64,000 nt of DNA, taken from positions 2,269,873 to 2,333,872 of the forward strand of contig CP154956.1 in NCBI GenBank assembly GCA_039621445.1, written 5' to 3'. Position 1 is the stretch's first letter. Every line of letters starts with the position of its first letter. Of this stretch, positions 32,201 through 44,027 are shown piece after piece. Source of the DNA: Euglena gracilis. Taxonomy: Eukaryota > Euglenida > Euglenophyceae > Euglenales. Under the pieces are notes generated by a model. The model ran no database searches and was not told where the DNA came from. It saw nothing but the letters and a program-made list of their open reading frames with translations. The position numbers and the translations under genes are program-made.

Positions 32201-33335
32201 GACAATCCGCACCATCGGATCGCAAATGGAAATCCATTGACCTTTGTATGCTAAATGGTTAGCACTTGCTTCCGAAGTTGATGAACTTAGCGAGAAGCAA
32301 ATGCGCGAACAATTCGATGCGGTTTTGTTGCATTTTACACCATCCCTCGTGAAGGATATCCATCGCGAGGAGTTGGCAGGGCATGAGATGACTCTTGCCC
32401 AACGTTGGAATTATGTGTCAAAGCAACTCAAACTCACACAAGTTTTGGGACAAATACAGTCCGCCTTCCAAACGTATCCCACCGCGGGAATCCCTGCGGT
32501 TGCGGTTAACGCGTTGCAAAAATCACCCATGTCACCAAGATCACCCACTACGGGATCGAAAACGCGGAATCAGCGTTCTTCGGACCAGGGCACGGATAAA
32601 CTGTGCTTTTTGTGCAACAAATCTGGTCACATGTCTCGGGAATGCCCGATTCCCGATGCGCGAAAGCGTATTGGAAGCCCAAGGGGCTCGACCTCCTCAC
32701 GGGGATCGGGTTCCTCGGCGTTTTCACGTCAATCAGGAGTTTCACGTTCTTCGGAGAACCGCTTTAGCGGTAGTAGGCCCAAGTCACCATCGCGTGATGG
32801 TCGGGAAGCCCGTCCCTCTCGCGGTCGGTCACCTGGACCCCCTACCCGAAAACGGGATTTCAATCGCGACTCTTCACGATCGCGTTCGCGAAGTGGATCA
32901 TCCTCTTCGCGGGAGTCACCGGGGAAACCCCGGTACACCGGTCATGGTCGACGGGAAACCCGTTCACCACGACGGTTTGACGGTCGAACGGAATACCGTT
33001 CCCCCCGTTATGCGGAATCCCGCCACAAATCCCGTTGTTCACTTTGCGGTTCCAAAGATCACCACACATCCAAATGTCCCAGATCTCGTTCCCCCCGGCC
33101 CGGCTACGGAAATCGTGGTAAGCGCCGCGATGACCGTGGTTACTCCTCCAACCGACAAAAGGTCGGTTACAAGATATCTTGTTTGGAGGAGGACACCCCG
33201 GCTTCGGGCAGGGAGGGGGATGAGACCTCGGACGGGGAATTTAATGAGGCCCGAATGGCGGTGCGCTCATTGAATTCCATCTATTCCACCAAAAAGTCCG
33301 TTGCCGGCTATGCGGCCGGTTCGGACTTGGAGTAG
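29210..33335 (+). pseudogene. gag: Gag of C: coiled coil, Arg/Ser domain and two zinc knuckles, frame-broken
   Basis: The start is at 29210 or the later Met at 29255 (MQSTSPNPKFDYD). Segments 29210-29866, 29553-31130, 31096-32262 and 32244-33335 are pieces of one protein separated by single-base shifts (C-run near 29710, near 31125, and a lost G near 32247 where copy B has TTTGGTATGCC). Middle: long Gln/Leu-rich coiled coil. Then a retrotransposon-type capsid zone (WRQFFRDWEYYW...FIDCLPREERERARNLV). The C-terminus has knuckle CFLCNKSGHMSREC, about 110 residues rich in Arg-Ser, and knuckle CSLCGSKDHHTSKC. It would coat RNA in virus-like particles. The Arg-Ser stretch between the knuckles is unusual. 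Confidence 0.85.
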
Positions 33336-33380
33336 GGGAGCCCGAGGTCCGAGGGCACGGACCTCTGGGCTGATGAACAG

Positions 33381-34209
33381 ATGGAGGTAAGACCTGATCA
33401 ACCTTACCGCCCCTGCCCATCCGCCTTCACGGTCAGTACCCGGAATTATTCCGGGTCCCCTACCCCCCACTCCACATTTCCGCTCGGAATGCTGAGCAAA
33501 GTAGGAAAGGGTTCATGGGAGAGCTGGCATGCAAACGTATTTCCGCCAGACCCTTCACTTTGCGTACCACCAATGGAATTACTCGTCCAAGCGGAAATCC
33601 GCATCCAAAATTTCTCCACTAAAGTTAAAATTCTCATTGACACTGGTTGTCGCATTGCACTGCTCTTTCGGTTGGGGTTGATACCGACCCCGCTCTTGGT
33701 AAGCGCCAAGAAACCGATCAAAATTACAACCGCGGATAACACCCCCATGTGTGGTGGTGATTTGGGATGTGTGCTCGAGATACTCTTGCCCATCATTCCG
33801 AAGCATCACTCACAACCCCCCACAATTACAACATTTCACCAATATTTGGGGTTACGAGTCCGGAATTCACGGGTCTGACGTAATTTTGGGATACCCATTT
33901 TTACGCCAGTACCGATTGGTTGTGGATTGCCACTCCCACGGTTTGCGCACAGCACCCACCACTTCATTGACACCCAAACCACCATCACCGTTGGCATCCG
34001 CCATGATGAACACCACTTTTCCAACACCGTTACCCACAATGGCAACACCGTTATCCACGACACCAACAACCGTTTTCCACACCCGGGGTACGGAGAAAGC
34101 CTCCCCCCTGCCCAATGACACACCAACATGTGTTCCACATGAGGCAGGGCAAGCGAGTAGCGGTACCCCCGCCCCGCCGTTTTTACAAGACGAAAGCCCA
34201 AAGGCCTGA
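33381..34209 (+). pseudogene. pol: aspartic protease region of C
   Basis: Frame 33381-33878 has the active-site box KILIDTGCRIALLF (Asp at residue 87, with Cys where Ala or Ser is usual). It then shifts frame, and GSDVILGYPFLRQYRLVVD, the C-terminal retropepsin word, lies in frame 33751-34209. A further shift near 34150 leads into RT. It is a retroviral-type protease, broken by frameshifts. Confidence 0.75.
33387..33392 (+). promoter_or_regulatory. candidate 5' splice site after gag
   Basis: GAG/GTAAGA lies 52 bases after the gag stop, directly after an ATG (33381). The same donor word is present in copy B (4178-4173, minus strand). It could pair with the acceptor-like site before the extra gene and remove pol. 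This is inference: no transcript is seen. Confidence 0.35.
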
Positions 34210-37200
34210 AGTAATTACGGTGTCGAGTAGTCGCCCAGCTACACCACCACTCCGTTTCCCACCAGTTGTGCCGAATCCAGGCACACCTGTACAAGACTCA
34301 CCGGCTAATGCCATCGACACCCACTTTCACGCACACCTGTTACACCAACACACTTCCTTCCAATTTGTGCACTGCAGGAGAATTTCCACCCAATCGGATT
34401 TCGATTGTGGATGTTTAGTTGAAAATCCGACACTAACCGCAATTCCGAATACGGAATCCACACCCCATGATACACTTGGTGGTACCCCGCAATGCGCGGA
34501 GATACACCGAGTACTCCAACAACGCGGAATAACCTCGTTGTTCGGAAACGCGAAAAGCGCGATTCCTAATTACAATCGCGATCACACTTGGTACGGATTT
34601 GATGCGGAATGGGGAAACCCCCAACCTGTCCAAACTCCCTTGGGATTACCCCTTGAGGTAGTGGAAGACAACCCGCATGTTTGTGGATCCATTCATTGTG
34701 TTTCTTCACTCCAACCCGGAAATCGGGTGCATGCATACGCGAAACGTGTATGCAATGCTCTCAATTTTGGTCAATATCGCATTTTGGAACGATGGTTTTC
34801 CAAAATCGCGACATTGGCTGATTCTTTTGATTTGGCATTGGAAATCGATGCCTTCTCATCCAATGCACATGCCCGTTTGCCACGTCATTGGTCACAACAC
34901 TCCAACGCATTTGATAAATTTTGGGGTGATACGGGGTTATGGATGCACCCTCCCCCAAAACTTATCGAATGTGCGGTTGAGAAAATTCTGCGGGATGAAG
35001 CCCGTGGAGTTATTCTCATACCCATCATTCCGGAAGCGGAATGGTTCACCCAACTATCGTATGTATGTTTTCATTGGTGGGATTTACCCACTAATGTACC
35101 GATTTTTGAGGATTTTTGTGGTAAAATATTACCACCCTTGCAAGAAATCTTTTTTCGCGTATGTTTCTTCGATGCATTCGGAATGTCCGAATTCGCGGTG
35201 CCGAGGAAGCTCGGTAGCCCCAGGGATACCCTGGCGGTTTCCGCAGTCATCGAGAGTGCAGGTCAGCACCCTAAGTCAGCCGAATTCTGTTCGCGGATTA
35301 CCCGCGAATTCTACGGTGTGCTGGAAAATCCAGTATACGCGTGCGACATCGACCCCGCGATACGCGGTCCGTTCGGTGTTTGTAAGATCGAGCTTAAGGA
35401 TGGAGCCAAGCCAATGCACCGGAAATTTTTTCGTTGTTCAGGAGAACGCGAACAAGCTCTCAATGAAATGATTGAGAAGCTTATTCAGCGCAAGTGGATT
35501 GTACCCTCGAAAAGCGAGTGGACATCCCAGGCATTCGTTGTTCCTAAACCCCCAGACCCCTCAGGTCAGAAGAAATGGAGGCTGGTGCTGGATTACCGGT
35601 ACCTGAACTCCCAAACAAGGGATGACCCCTTCCCGCTCCCCCTGATCAAGGATTTCATTACCAAACAATCGGAAAACCGGTTGTCGTCAATTTTTGATCT
35701 GGAGGACGGTTTTCACCAAATGCACTTACACCCTGACTCCCAACCATACACGGCATTCGTGACATCCAAGGGTGTGTACCAATGGATGGTACTCCCCATG
35801 GGTGTTAAGAATGGCCCAGCCATGTTTCAGCGCATGATACAATGGGTTCTACGCGATTTACCGTTTGCCATTGTGTACATTGATGATGTGCTGGTGGGAA
35901 CACCACCACCAACCGCAAAACCGAGTGAGGATATCCTCGTCACACATTTCCACCATGTTTGCGCGGTAGTAGCCGCTTTTCAAAAACATGTGCTTTTCGC
36001 GAAAGGCGCGAAAATGCATTTGTTTCGGATTCTCATAAACTTTTGCGGTCACATCCTCAGCAATGGACAGCGGAAAGCCGCTCCGAGTAAACTCGAAGCC
36101 ATTAAGAAATGGACCCCTGAGGTAATGAAAACGATTACTCACCTCAAAGGATTTTTGGGATTAGCCCAATACTACGCGATTTATATGAAGGACTTCGCGA
36201 AAATCGCGGTACCCCTCACCAAACAGCTCAAAAACCGGGCTGTTGACAACACCAAAGTCATTTGGGATGCCCAAATGCGCGAGGCCCTTGAGAAAATCAA
36301 GGTTTTGCTTTTGGAGAATGTTGTCCTCGAAATCGCGGACCCCTACAAACCATACGTGTTGGAAGTCGACAGCAGCGATTACGCTGTTGGCGGAGTTCTT
36401 AGCCAGCATAATGCGGCGAATGAGCTCCGACCTGTGGCTTTCTTCAGCAGAAAGTTACAGGGCGACAATGGAAAAGGTCAAGTCAAATGAAGTATACGCG
36501 AGAAGGAACCCTACGCAATCGTGCTTATTCTCCAGAAATTCCGAAGATGGGTAGCCAGCAGCCTTGTCCAGATCCTCGTCAAGACCGACCATGAGAGTCT
36601 CCAACACTGGTACACCGAGGATTTGAACAAGGCCATGTCATCGGTCGGAAGGCGATGCAGATGGCATGAGTTCTTGAGTCAATTCAACCTTGTGGTTATC
36701 TATACCGCTGGTCACACACAAAAAGTAGCGGATCCGCTCACTCGGGCCCCTTGGTATTACCCTGGGAACCCGGATGAGGGAGACGCGACTTTTCATGGAA
36801 GTCAGGAAGCTGACGAATACTCACGTCGAAACGACGCTGCGGATAATCTTTTGAATTCTTTTCCCGTTTCACAACTATTCCTGGTCGCACCAGTGCGAGG
36901 AAGGCGCCGACGTGAAAGCACGTCTGGGCCCCGGCGTATTACGCGCACGGAGTCCCCTTCCCCACTGTTCTTTCGCGAATGGGATTATAGTCGTGACCCG
37001 GTGTATGACACCATTGTCACCAGACTTCGTAATGGCGAAGTGCTGGACAATTTCACTCTTTCACATTTACGGTTGGTTTTTCGCAATGAATCGGGTTACA
37101 AATATTGTATCCCCCAGGACCTGGTTGATGATGTGATTTTGTGTTATCACAACCATGGTCACCCTGGGGCCCCCAAACTTCTTTCGTTGGTGGGCCGCAG

Positions 37201-37939
37201 GTATTGCACGACCCTGAGCGAGAAAGAGCTTTACTCACGCTGTTTGTGAATAGCGCAACGGTGTCAAATTTGTCAAGCGGTAAAACCCCGCAGAGGTACC
37301 CCCTCTGGTACGATGGACGTTTTCCCCGTACCCCCTGACATTTTTACATCCCTCTTCATGGATTTTCTGGAATTAGAACCGTGCAAAGGAACAGACGACA
37401 AAATTTACGATTACGTTTTTGTTGTCGTCTGCAGGCTGAGTGGGTACATTGTAGCCATTCCATGCCAGAAGTCAGGGTTGACTGCCCAAAGTTTGGCAAC
37501 TATATTTTTGGAGAAATGCATTTGCTTAATGGGTTTACCGAATGAAATTGTGAGTGATCAAGACCATTTGATTTCTTCAAGGTTTTTCAACACTTTGTGC
37601 GGTTTACTCGGAATCGAGCAACATTTTTCCATTATATACTGACCCAAAGGCAAGGGTAGAGCCGAGGCAGCCGTGAAATCCGTCGTGAATATGCTTCGCC
37701 TTTCACTGGCTGACTCGCGCAGCAACTGGATATCAGTTCTACCATGGTCTTTGTTTTATATCAATACCCTACCAGGGTTGGTTTTGCCTCACTCCCCCTA
37801 TAAATTAGTTTTCGGACGGGACCCTCCGGCCATAGGGGATGTCCCTTCGGAGAGACCCGCCCGAACGAGTGTCAGTTGCGAGACCTGGTTTGCGGAAGTA
37901 GAAAATCTACGTTCTGCGGTCCAGAAGCGCGTGTACTGA
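34115..37939 (+). pseudogene. pol: Pol of C: reverse transcriptase, RNase H and integrase core
   Basis: One frame runs from 34115 to 37939, interrupted only by TGA codons at 36488, 37247 and 37640 before the TGA at 37937. RT: KKWRLVLDYRYLN, SSIFDLEDGFHQM, FAIVYIDDVLVG (YIDD near residue 588), HLKGFLGLAQYY. RNase H: LEVDSSDYAVGGVLSQ, then TGA just before SIREKEPYAIV, and LVKTDHESLQHW. Integrase: zinc finger HNHGHPG...CQICQAVK, Asp in LFMDFLELE, Asp in IVSDQDHL, and Glu in GKGRAEAAVKS exactly 35 residues on, with a TGA at position 28 of that interval. Family clear, product inactive unless TGA is read through. Confidence 0.9.
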
Positions 37940-37967
37940 TATTCATGCAACCAAACGGAAATCGTTT

Positions 37968-38435
37968 TTGCAGAATTTCAAGTCACCTGTGTATAGTCCC
38001 GGTGACCGCGTGTGGGTGCGGAATAGCCGCACTCGCATGCAGTCTTCCAAGCTGGACCCCCTCTGGCTCGGCCCCTGTGAAATCCTAGAAAGACTAGGTA
38101 CCAGCGGGCGTTACAAGGTTGCATTACCGAATGGTGTTGAGGACGTTCATATGGACGACTTCAAACCATACCTGTCGCCACCGGATGGGAAACCCATCCC
38201 GTGTTTGCACTTCAAACCCCGTTCCAGATTACCTGAGACGGACGACTTTGTAGTCGATAAAATTATCGATCACAAAATCGACAAAGGTATGCACCTTTGG
38301 AAGGTCCGCTGGAAAGGGTATGGGCCCGAGGAGGACACTTGGGAGCCAGCAACCAGTTTTGTTGGGTATGTCCAACAGGATTGGAAGCTGTGGAATAAGA
38401 AACATAACATTGATGTTTCCATGACAAGTTTTTGA
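37968..38435 (+). pseudogene. pol: integrase C-terminus of C with chromodomain
   Basis: Reached by a frameshift near 37965. The GPY/F-type module (LDPLWLGPCEILERLG, RYKVALPNG) is followed by a chromodomain: VVDKIIDHKIDKGMHLWKVR, WKGYGPEEDTWEP. The cage positions are aromatic (Phe, Trp, Trp). Chromodomains of chromoviruses guide integration to methylated-histone chromatin. The frame ends in TGA at 38433. Confidence 0.9.
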
Positions 38436-38458
38436 GAACGCATGGGAAACCCATGTTG

Positions 38459-38506
38459 TTTTCTCTTCTTTTTATCATTGATTCTTATCATTCTTTCTTT
38501 CCGCAG
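38459..38506 (+). promoter_or_regulatory. candidate 3' splice site before the extra gene
   Basis: An almost unbroken pyrimidine tract ends in TTTCCGCAG, with AG at 38505-38506. It looks like a strong splice acceptor 90 bases before the first Met codon of the extra frame. The alternative is a hydrophobic reading (MGNPCCFLFFLSLILIILSF from 38442), which is closed by TAA at 38520. Confidence 0.4.
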
Positions 38507-38597
38507 ACTTTTTACCAAATAATACTCAAGCGGTTACCCTCACACACCTTACAACCAACAACCCAAACATCCCACCGTACCGACCCCGGGCTGTATT

Positions 38598-41500
38598 ATG
38601 CTGCCCGGTGGAAGGGAGCCAGGCGGAGGACCGCCTTACCACCCCACCACTCACCCTCAACCTGACCAGTATGCGTACCGATACGGTACGCAGCCACCTG
38701 CACGGACTGCGGCTCAGGGAAACCCTGAAGCCAGCAGCAGTAGCAGGATGACCCAGATGCCCGCGGAAGCGCGGCCATCTCAGCCATCAGGCTCTCGTCG
38801 CCTCCCACCGTATGCGGGTGTGATGATCCACCGCACGGCGGAGACGATGAACCGGGTTATGCGTATGAGCGCAAACCCGGCACCAGACCAACTCACACAG
38901 GCATTGTGGGATGACCACTGCCGTAACGTTTTGACCATCGCGAATACCCCTCCGGCCCTGTGGTGTATGTGCGCCCAGGCGACGATGACCGGTCTGGTGT
39001 ATTACACCGACCCGGACGCGTCGGGATTCGCGGCAGACAATACCATGCGTGACCTGGGCGAGGAAGTCCCGCCACAGGTCGCACGGCAGGTACCACCAGT
39101 TGGCACTTACACTGCACATTTTCGTGCTCACTCCCCCGGACTACCCGAGGAAGAGACAGTGGAAGCACCTGACCGGAGTGAACACCCACGTGTGAAAGAA
39201 AGTATTTTTCGATCCCCTGAGCGCATGCCCCGGCGGGATTATCCTGCGCAGGAGCCTGTGTCTCAGTATACCGTCTCTGGGGATTACCCCCAGGAGGCGC
39301 CAAGGCCACGGGATCAGTACGTGTATCCACCTCAACCCCACCCAACCATACCTGACCCTATCCCACGACGTCCTGCGGAGGGAAATCCTCCCCCGACGTC
39401 TGACTCTGCCTGAAACGCTCCTCCGCGGGAAGCCGCGGCACCAGTTCCCCCGGTACGGGATGAACCCGTTAACCCGTGGACTGGCCGGCCGTTTGAGACT
39501 GAGGAGGAGCGTCAACAGTACGAATATGTTGTGACGATCCAACGACAAATCGCACGTCGCCCCCCTGTTTCCGCTGGCCAGGGATACCCTGCCCGGGCGG
39601 AAATGACACGGGAAGAGCGCCAGCAGTATGATGCTGCTGTGTCGGCTCTCACAGGAGTACCAGCTCCATCACGGTCAAGTCAACCAGCGCGACAGCGGGA
39701 CGTGGCTGTGGCGGAAGCGCCACCAGCACGACCCACAAGCTCTGCCGCCGGCAAGCGTGACCGCGGCCCGGAAAATCTGACGCCGCAGCCACAGCGCCGC
39801 TCGCCGAGGTCGGAAAATCCGCCCGCGGCGATGCACGTCGACGCTGAGGAGGAAGCTCCACCAGCGCCAGACGTGACGGCAGAACGGGCACGTCAGGAAA
39901 CCCGACCATCCCCAGTCGCACCGGTTTACTCGAATCGTGGTGATGCTGAGCAGGAATTTGCTCGAACGCCAAGCACGGAATCCGTGACTTACCCTGTGTT
40001 TACGCCGGAAGACCCAGAATACTGGGAATACTTTGACCCATACCGGGCGACATTCGAATGGCTGTCAAACACAAAGGGCAAGGGTAAAGGAAAGGGCAAA
40101 GGTAAGGGGAAAGGAAAAGGCCAGGAGAAAGGTGGGAAAGCCCCACCTGGCAAAGGCGGAAAAGCCGCCTGGCCAGCTCCAGGCAAAGGCGGAAAATCTG
40201 CCGGACCCCCAGCAGGCAAGGGCGGGAAAGCCGCCGAACTTTCGAAAACGAAGGATTATGACGTTGCCTCAGTGTTCAAGTACCTGGAGGAGATCTGGCC
40301 GAAAATCGACGAAGATCTCCAAAAGTTCACAAGGGCAGGCAACGTGATCCACCGACCACCGGACGCGGTGCTCGAAGTGGTGCAGAATCGTATGAACGAT
40401 CACTGCAAACGTTTTTTCTACAGTGCCGAACTTCATGCGTTCGAGGGATACCCTCATTCAAATGAAGTTGTCCTGGACCAGATGCCTGGTTTCTGGGAGC
40501 TGTGGTTCTGGTTGGGATACCCCTGCCAGAATTTTGGCATTTTTACCGACCGAAACGGTCTGACGTATATCGATTGCCTGAATACCTGTGAAGACGGCGA
40601 AACGTTCGTCGCACAGTTGAAGGAAATCTTCAACCACATGTTTTCGGTCAGCGCACTGGGAATCCAGTGGAAGTATTACCCCCTGCCGGAGAAACTCCAT
40701 GCGCAGGCTGCGGGAATGTTCACGAACAACCTCCAAGTCTTCTTGGACACCATGTATGGCATGCTGTTCAAGGTACTGGACGTGGACCTCGCGTACCCCC
40801 AGCGGTACAACCTGGAATGCCAGTTTTGCAAGGAAGTCCACATCGTTGACTTCTGGGGTTTCGGAGAACGCGGAAAACTGCCTCCGTCTGCCGAGAATGC
40901 CGGCAGCCAGCCGACCAGGAGATTCCTCCTGCATCAGTGCCGGAATCCCCGGATGGGAACGCAAGACCGAAAGGTGCTGAAACAGCACCGGCAGAAAATA
41001 TTTCTGCTGCAGCAGTACTGGCACAGGGCGTGGATTACCTACGTCCTGGAGGTCTACATATATTTGCTGGAATATATGACCGCCGACGTGGAAATCCACA
41101 GAAAGTGGTTGCCTCGGGGATATATGGAGGTGAACGCCAGACCCAATGACCCAGACCAGGGCAGGATGAACCTGCGACCAGACTGGGAAGAGGCCGAAAT
41201 CGGTCTCCAGGAACACCTGGATACCCAATTCGGGAATATCCTGATATTGGAGGATATTCAGATGTTTTTCGCGGCGCACGAAGGGGAAGTCCCTCGTTAC
41301 GCGTTGCCACTGCCAGCATTCCTGGAAGAAACAGGAGAGTTTGGCGTGACTGACCATTGTCGACGGCAGTGGGAAGACCTTTGCTTGATCGACGATGATC
41401 AACCACAGCCTCCACCCGAAAGCTGGGTGAGAGCGACGTGGCCGCCCCCATACCCCAACTCTGACAGGAGTGAAAGTATTAGCTTTTTCCGCCTGTCGAA

Positions 41501-44027
41501 CGCACAAGGGTGCTACAGGGGCGGGAAAGACCCGCGTTCTGCAGCACAGCTACACGCAGCCGAATCCTCTCCGGAAGCGGATGAGGAGGAGGAGGAGGTC
41601 CCAATGGCCGAGGATGAACCTCAGCCAACGGAACCTCCGGCACGGGAAACCCGTAGCCCATCGGTAGTGATGCTGGATACTGTGGCAGAAACAGCCCAAC
41701 ATCCAGGATCACAAGCAGGTGAAATGACACCTGTCCCTCTATCACCAGCCTCACTGGGCACAGCGGGTGTACCAACCCCTCCGCGGGAAAACCCGCCGGA
41801 AACGGTACCCCACACGCCTGAGGTATTACGCCTCAAGCTCCCTGTTTCCGGGGAAACCCCGTTAACCGAGGAGCCAGCCGAGGAGCCCACTTCAGGTGAG
41901 GAGAGACGCACCTCACTGGGCGGACGCGTACTCGGTGGTTTACGGTCACTGACCGCAGTAGTCACTCCACGTGGCACTGCGGCCAGTTCTTCCACAGCTG
42001 CGGCGGAAACTGCCCAGCTGACGGAGGACACAGCTGACATTGCAGCCATGGTGGAGGATGAACCTCCCCCAACGGCAGCGCCACCGCCAGTGTCAGAAGC
42101 GACACGGACGAAAGGCGAACGGACAGCAATGACTGTGGAGACAACACCAGCTGTGTCAGTACAGGATGAACCTGTATCGACACCGGCGGTACCACCGGAG
42201 GCACGGGATGAACCCGTACCTCATGGTACAGCCACAGTCACTGCAGAGAAGCGTCAAGGCACACGGACACCGGCGCCTGAAAAACAGGCCGAGCGGGCGT
42301 CCATGCCTCCACCACAGGCTCAGCCAGCGCGAAGTGCACAGGCTAGGCCTACACCAACACCATCCCCCACGGCAACCCCTGGGAAACCTTCGGGAGCCGC
42401 GAAGGAGCGTGTAGGACGACCATCAGCTCGGGAAACCCCTGCTGAAGGTCAACGACGTTCGGCGTCGGGCAAAAGACCCCCGTCCCAAGCGTCACCACGC
42501 ACGTGGGCAAGCAAGCGAGACGCCGAGCGGCGGCCCTCGGAGACTCCGGAAGCCGGAAGCCCGAAGGGCCCGGCGAAAAGTAAGCCGGGCGCCGCACCTT
42601 GCAAACCCACACCGAAATCTGGTGATCAGCCCCCACCGAAAGGCGGTGGTGGTGCTGGCGGCCAGAGTGCTGCATCCTCTTCTCGGGGATTAACCTCGGG
42701 ACAAGGATTGACGCACGTCACGTCATTCGGCTATGGGAAAACCTCACAGCCGAAACCTCCGTCAAAGGGGCAGGGAAAATCCCGCGCCTCGACAGCCGAG
42801 ACACCTTCAGAAGACGAAGTTGTCATCGACTGGAACGCGATCAATCAGGATGACCCTGACATTCATGACCTGAAAAACAGGTACATGATGATCGCACATA
42901 AATTGAGGACACAGCAATGCCTTAACCGGTGGATTGAGCCACTGTTCTGTCAGGGACGGAAATGGTCCTTTGATCAGAATGTGACCTGGAATTATTACAA
43001 TTCCAGATCTCCCCGTGTTTTGGCCCAATTCTTCGGTGAGGAATTCCTCATCGACAAAACAACGGAAAACCGTTTTGTGTGGCTTTGCACTGAATGCCAC
43101 AAGATGTACAACAGTGCACTTGACCTGGGATTACCCCTCGTCCACGTATGCAACCCTGTGGATCGGAAATCGTTCCACAAGGATGTATACATCCCTAACT
43201 GTGCCGCCTTGGTATGCGCCAAGTGCGTGGACAGTTGGACCCGCAAGCACAATTTCAGCTACACAGACCGAGACGGTACGAATGTACCAGTTCTCTGCGT
43301 CAACTGCCTTCGAGGTACCTTCTGGCACACTGCGGAAGGCGCAGTACGCACAATCGTGCCAAGTGACGAGAAGCCACTGGAGGAATACTCCACCTTGAAC
43401 AAAAAGTTCAAGGACTTTTTCAAGTATGCTAACCTCAAGCTGGACGACTACCGCCACACGGGAATGGCCCGTGGGTGGCAGATCGACAGTGGGGCGATAC
43501 GCCTCGCTGCTGAGGAGGCAAGGGTAAGATTACCTTACCTCTGGGAGACAGCAGACAGGGAAAAGATACTTTTCCGCCTGTTCCAAAACCAGGACCGAAA
43601 CGGTCGCTGGTGCCTGCCACAATGGCCACCCGAAAGCCACGGGATGACCTGGAAAGACTGGCTTGGGGCCGTATTACGACCCCATACAGTCCGGGCGGAA
43701 TGCGCCTATCACATGCCGATTGACTTCCACCCGGGGAATGCCCCGCAGGTGTCAGCCAATCACCCAAGGATGAACTACTTCATCTGGCCAGCAACTCTGC
43801 CCAGGAAATTCTGGGAGAAGCTGCAATGGTTCCTCGCAGAAAGAGCGAGTGCAACCAAGCACACAGTCCCCGAAGGATGGGTTCGGGACTGGGCGGCACC
43901 TGATTTCGAATACGAATCGCCAGAAACCTGGCTCGTAGATAGGCCACCACCACCTCAATTCCAGATGGTCCTTGTGGAAGATCCCTTGGACTCCCGCCAT
44001 GATTATTGGCGGCTGGAACGGATGTAA
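38598..44027 (+). pseudogene. large extra gene of element C, unrecognised, one in-frame TGA
   Basis: A single frame of about 1,810 codons runs from 38598 (open from 38523) to TAA at 44025, with one TGA at 39411-39413. The N-terminus is Pro/Tyr/Gln-rich. A Gly-Lys tract with repeated GKGGKAA words lies at 40066-40245. An aromatic, Leu-rich and probably folded region spans 40250-41450. A long Pro/Thr/Glu/Ala region (41520-42830) should be disordered. The C-terminal part (42830-44027) has a Cys/His cluster at 43087-43310: CTECH, HVC, CAALVCAKC, CVNC, suggesting bound zinc. No signal peptide or membrane span is seen. It lies between integrase and 3' LTR, the place of env-like genes. I do not recognise the family. 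Confidence 0.75.

Noticed and set aside
38598-44027. Envelope glycoprotein
   Set aside because: The position fits, but there is no signal peptide in the open frame, no clear membrane anchor, and the Gly-Lys tract and Cys/His cluster do not look like an envelope.
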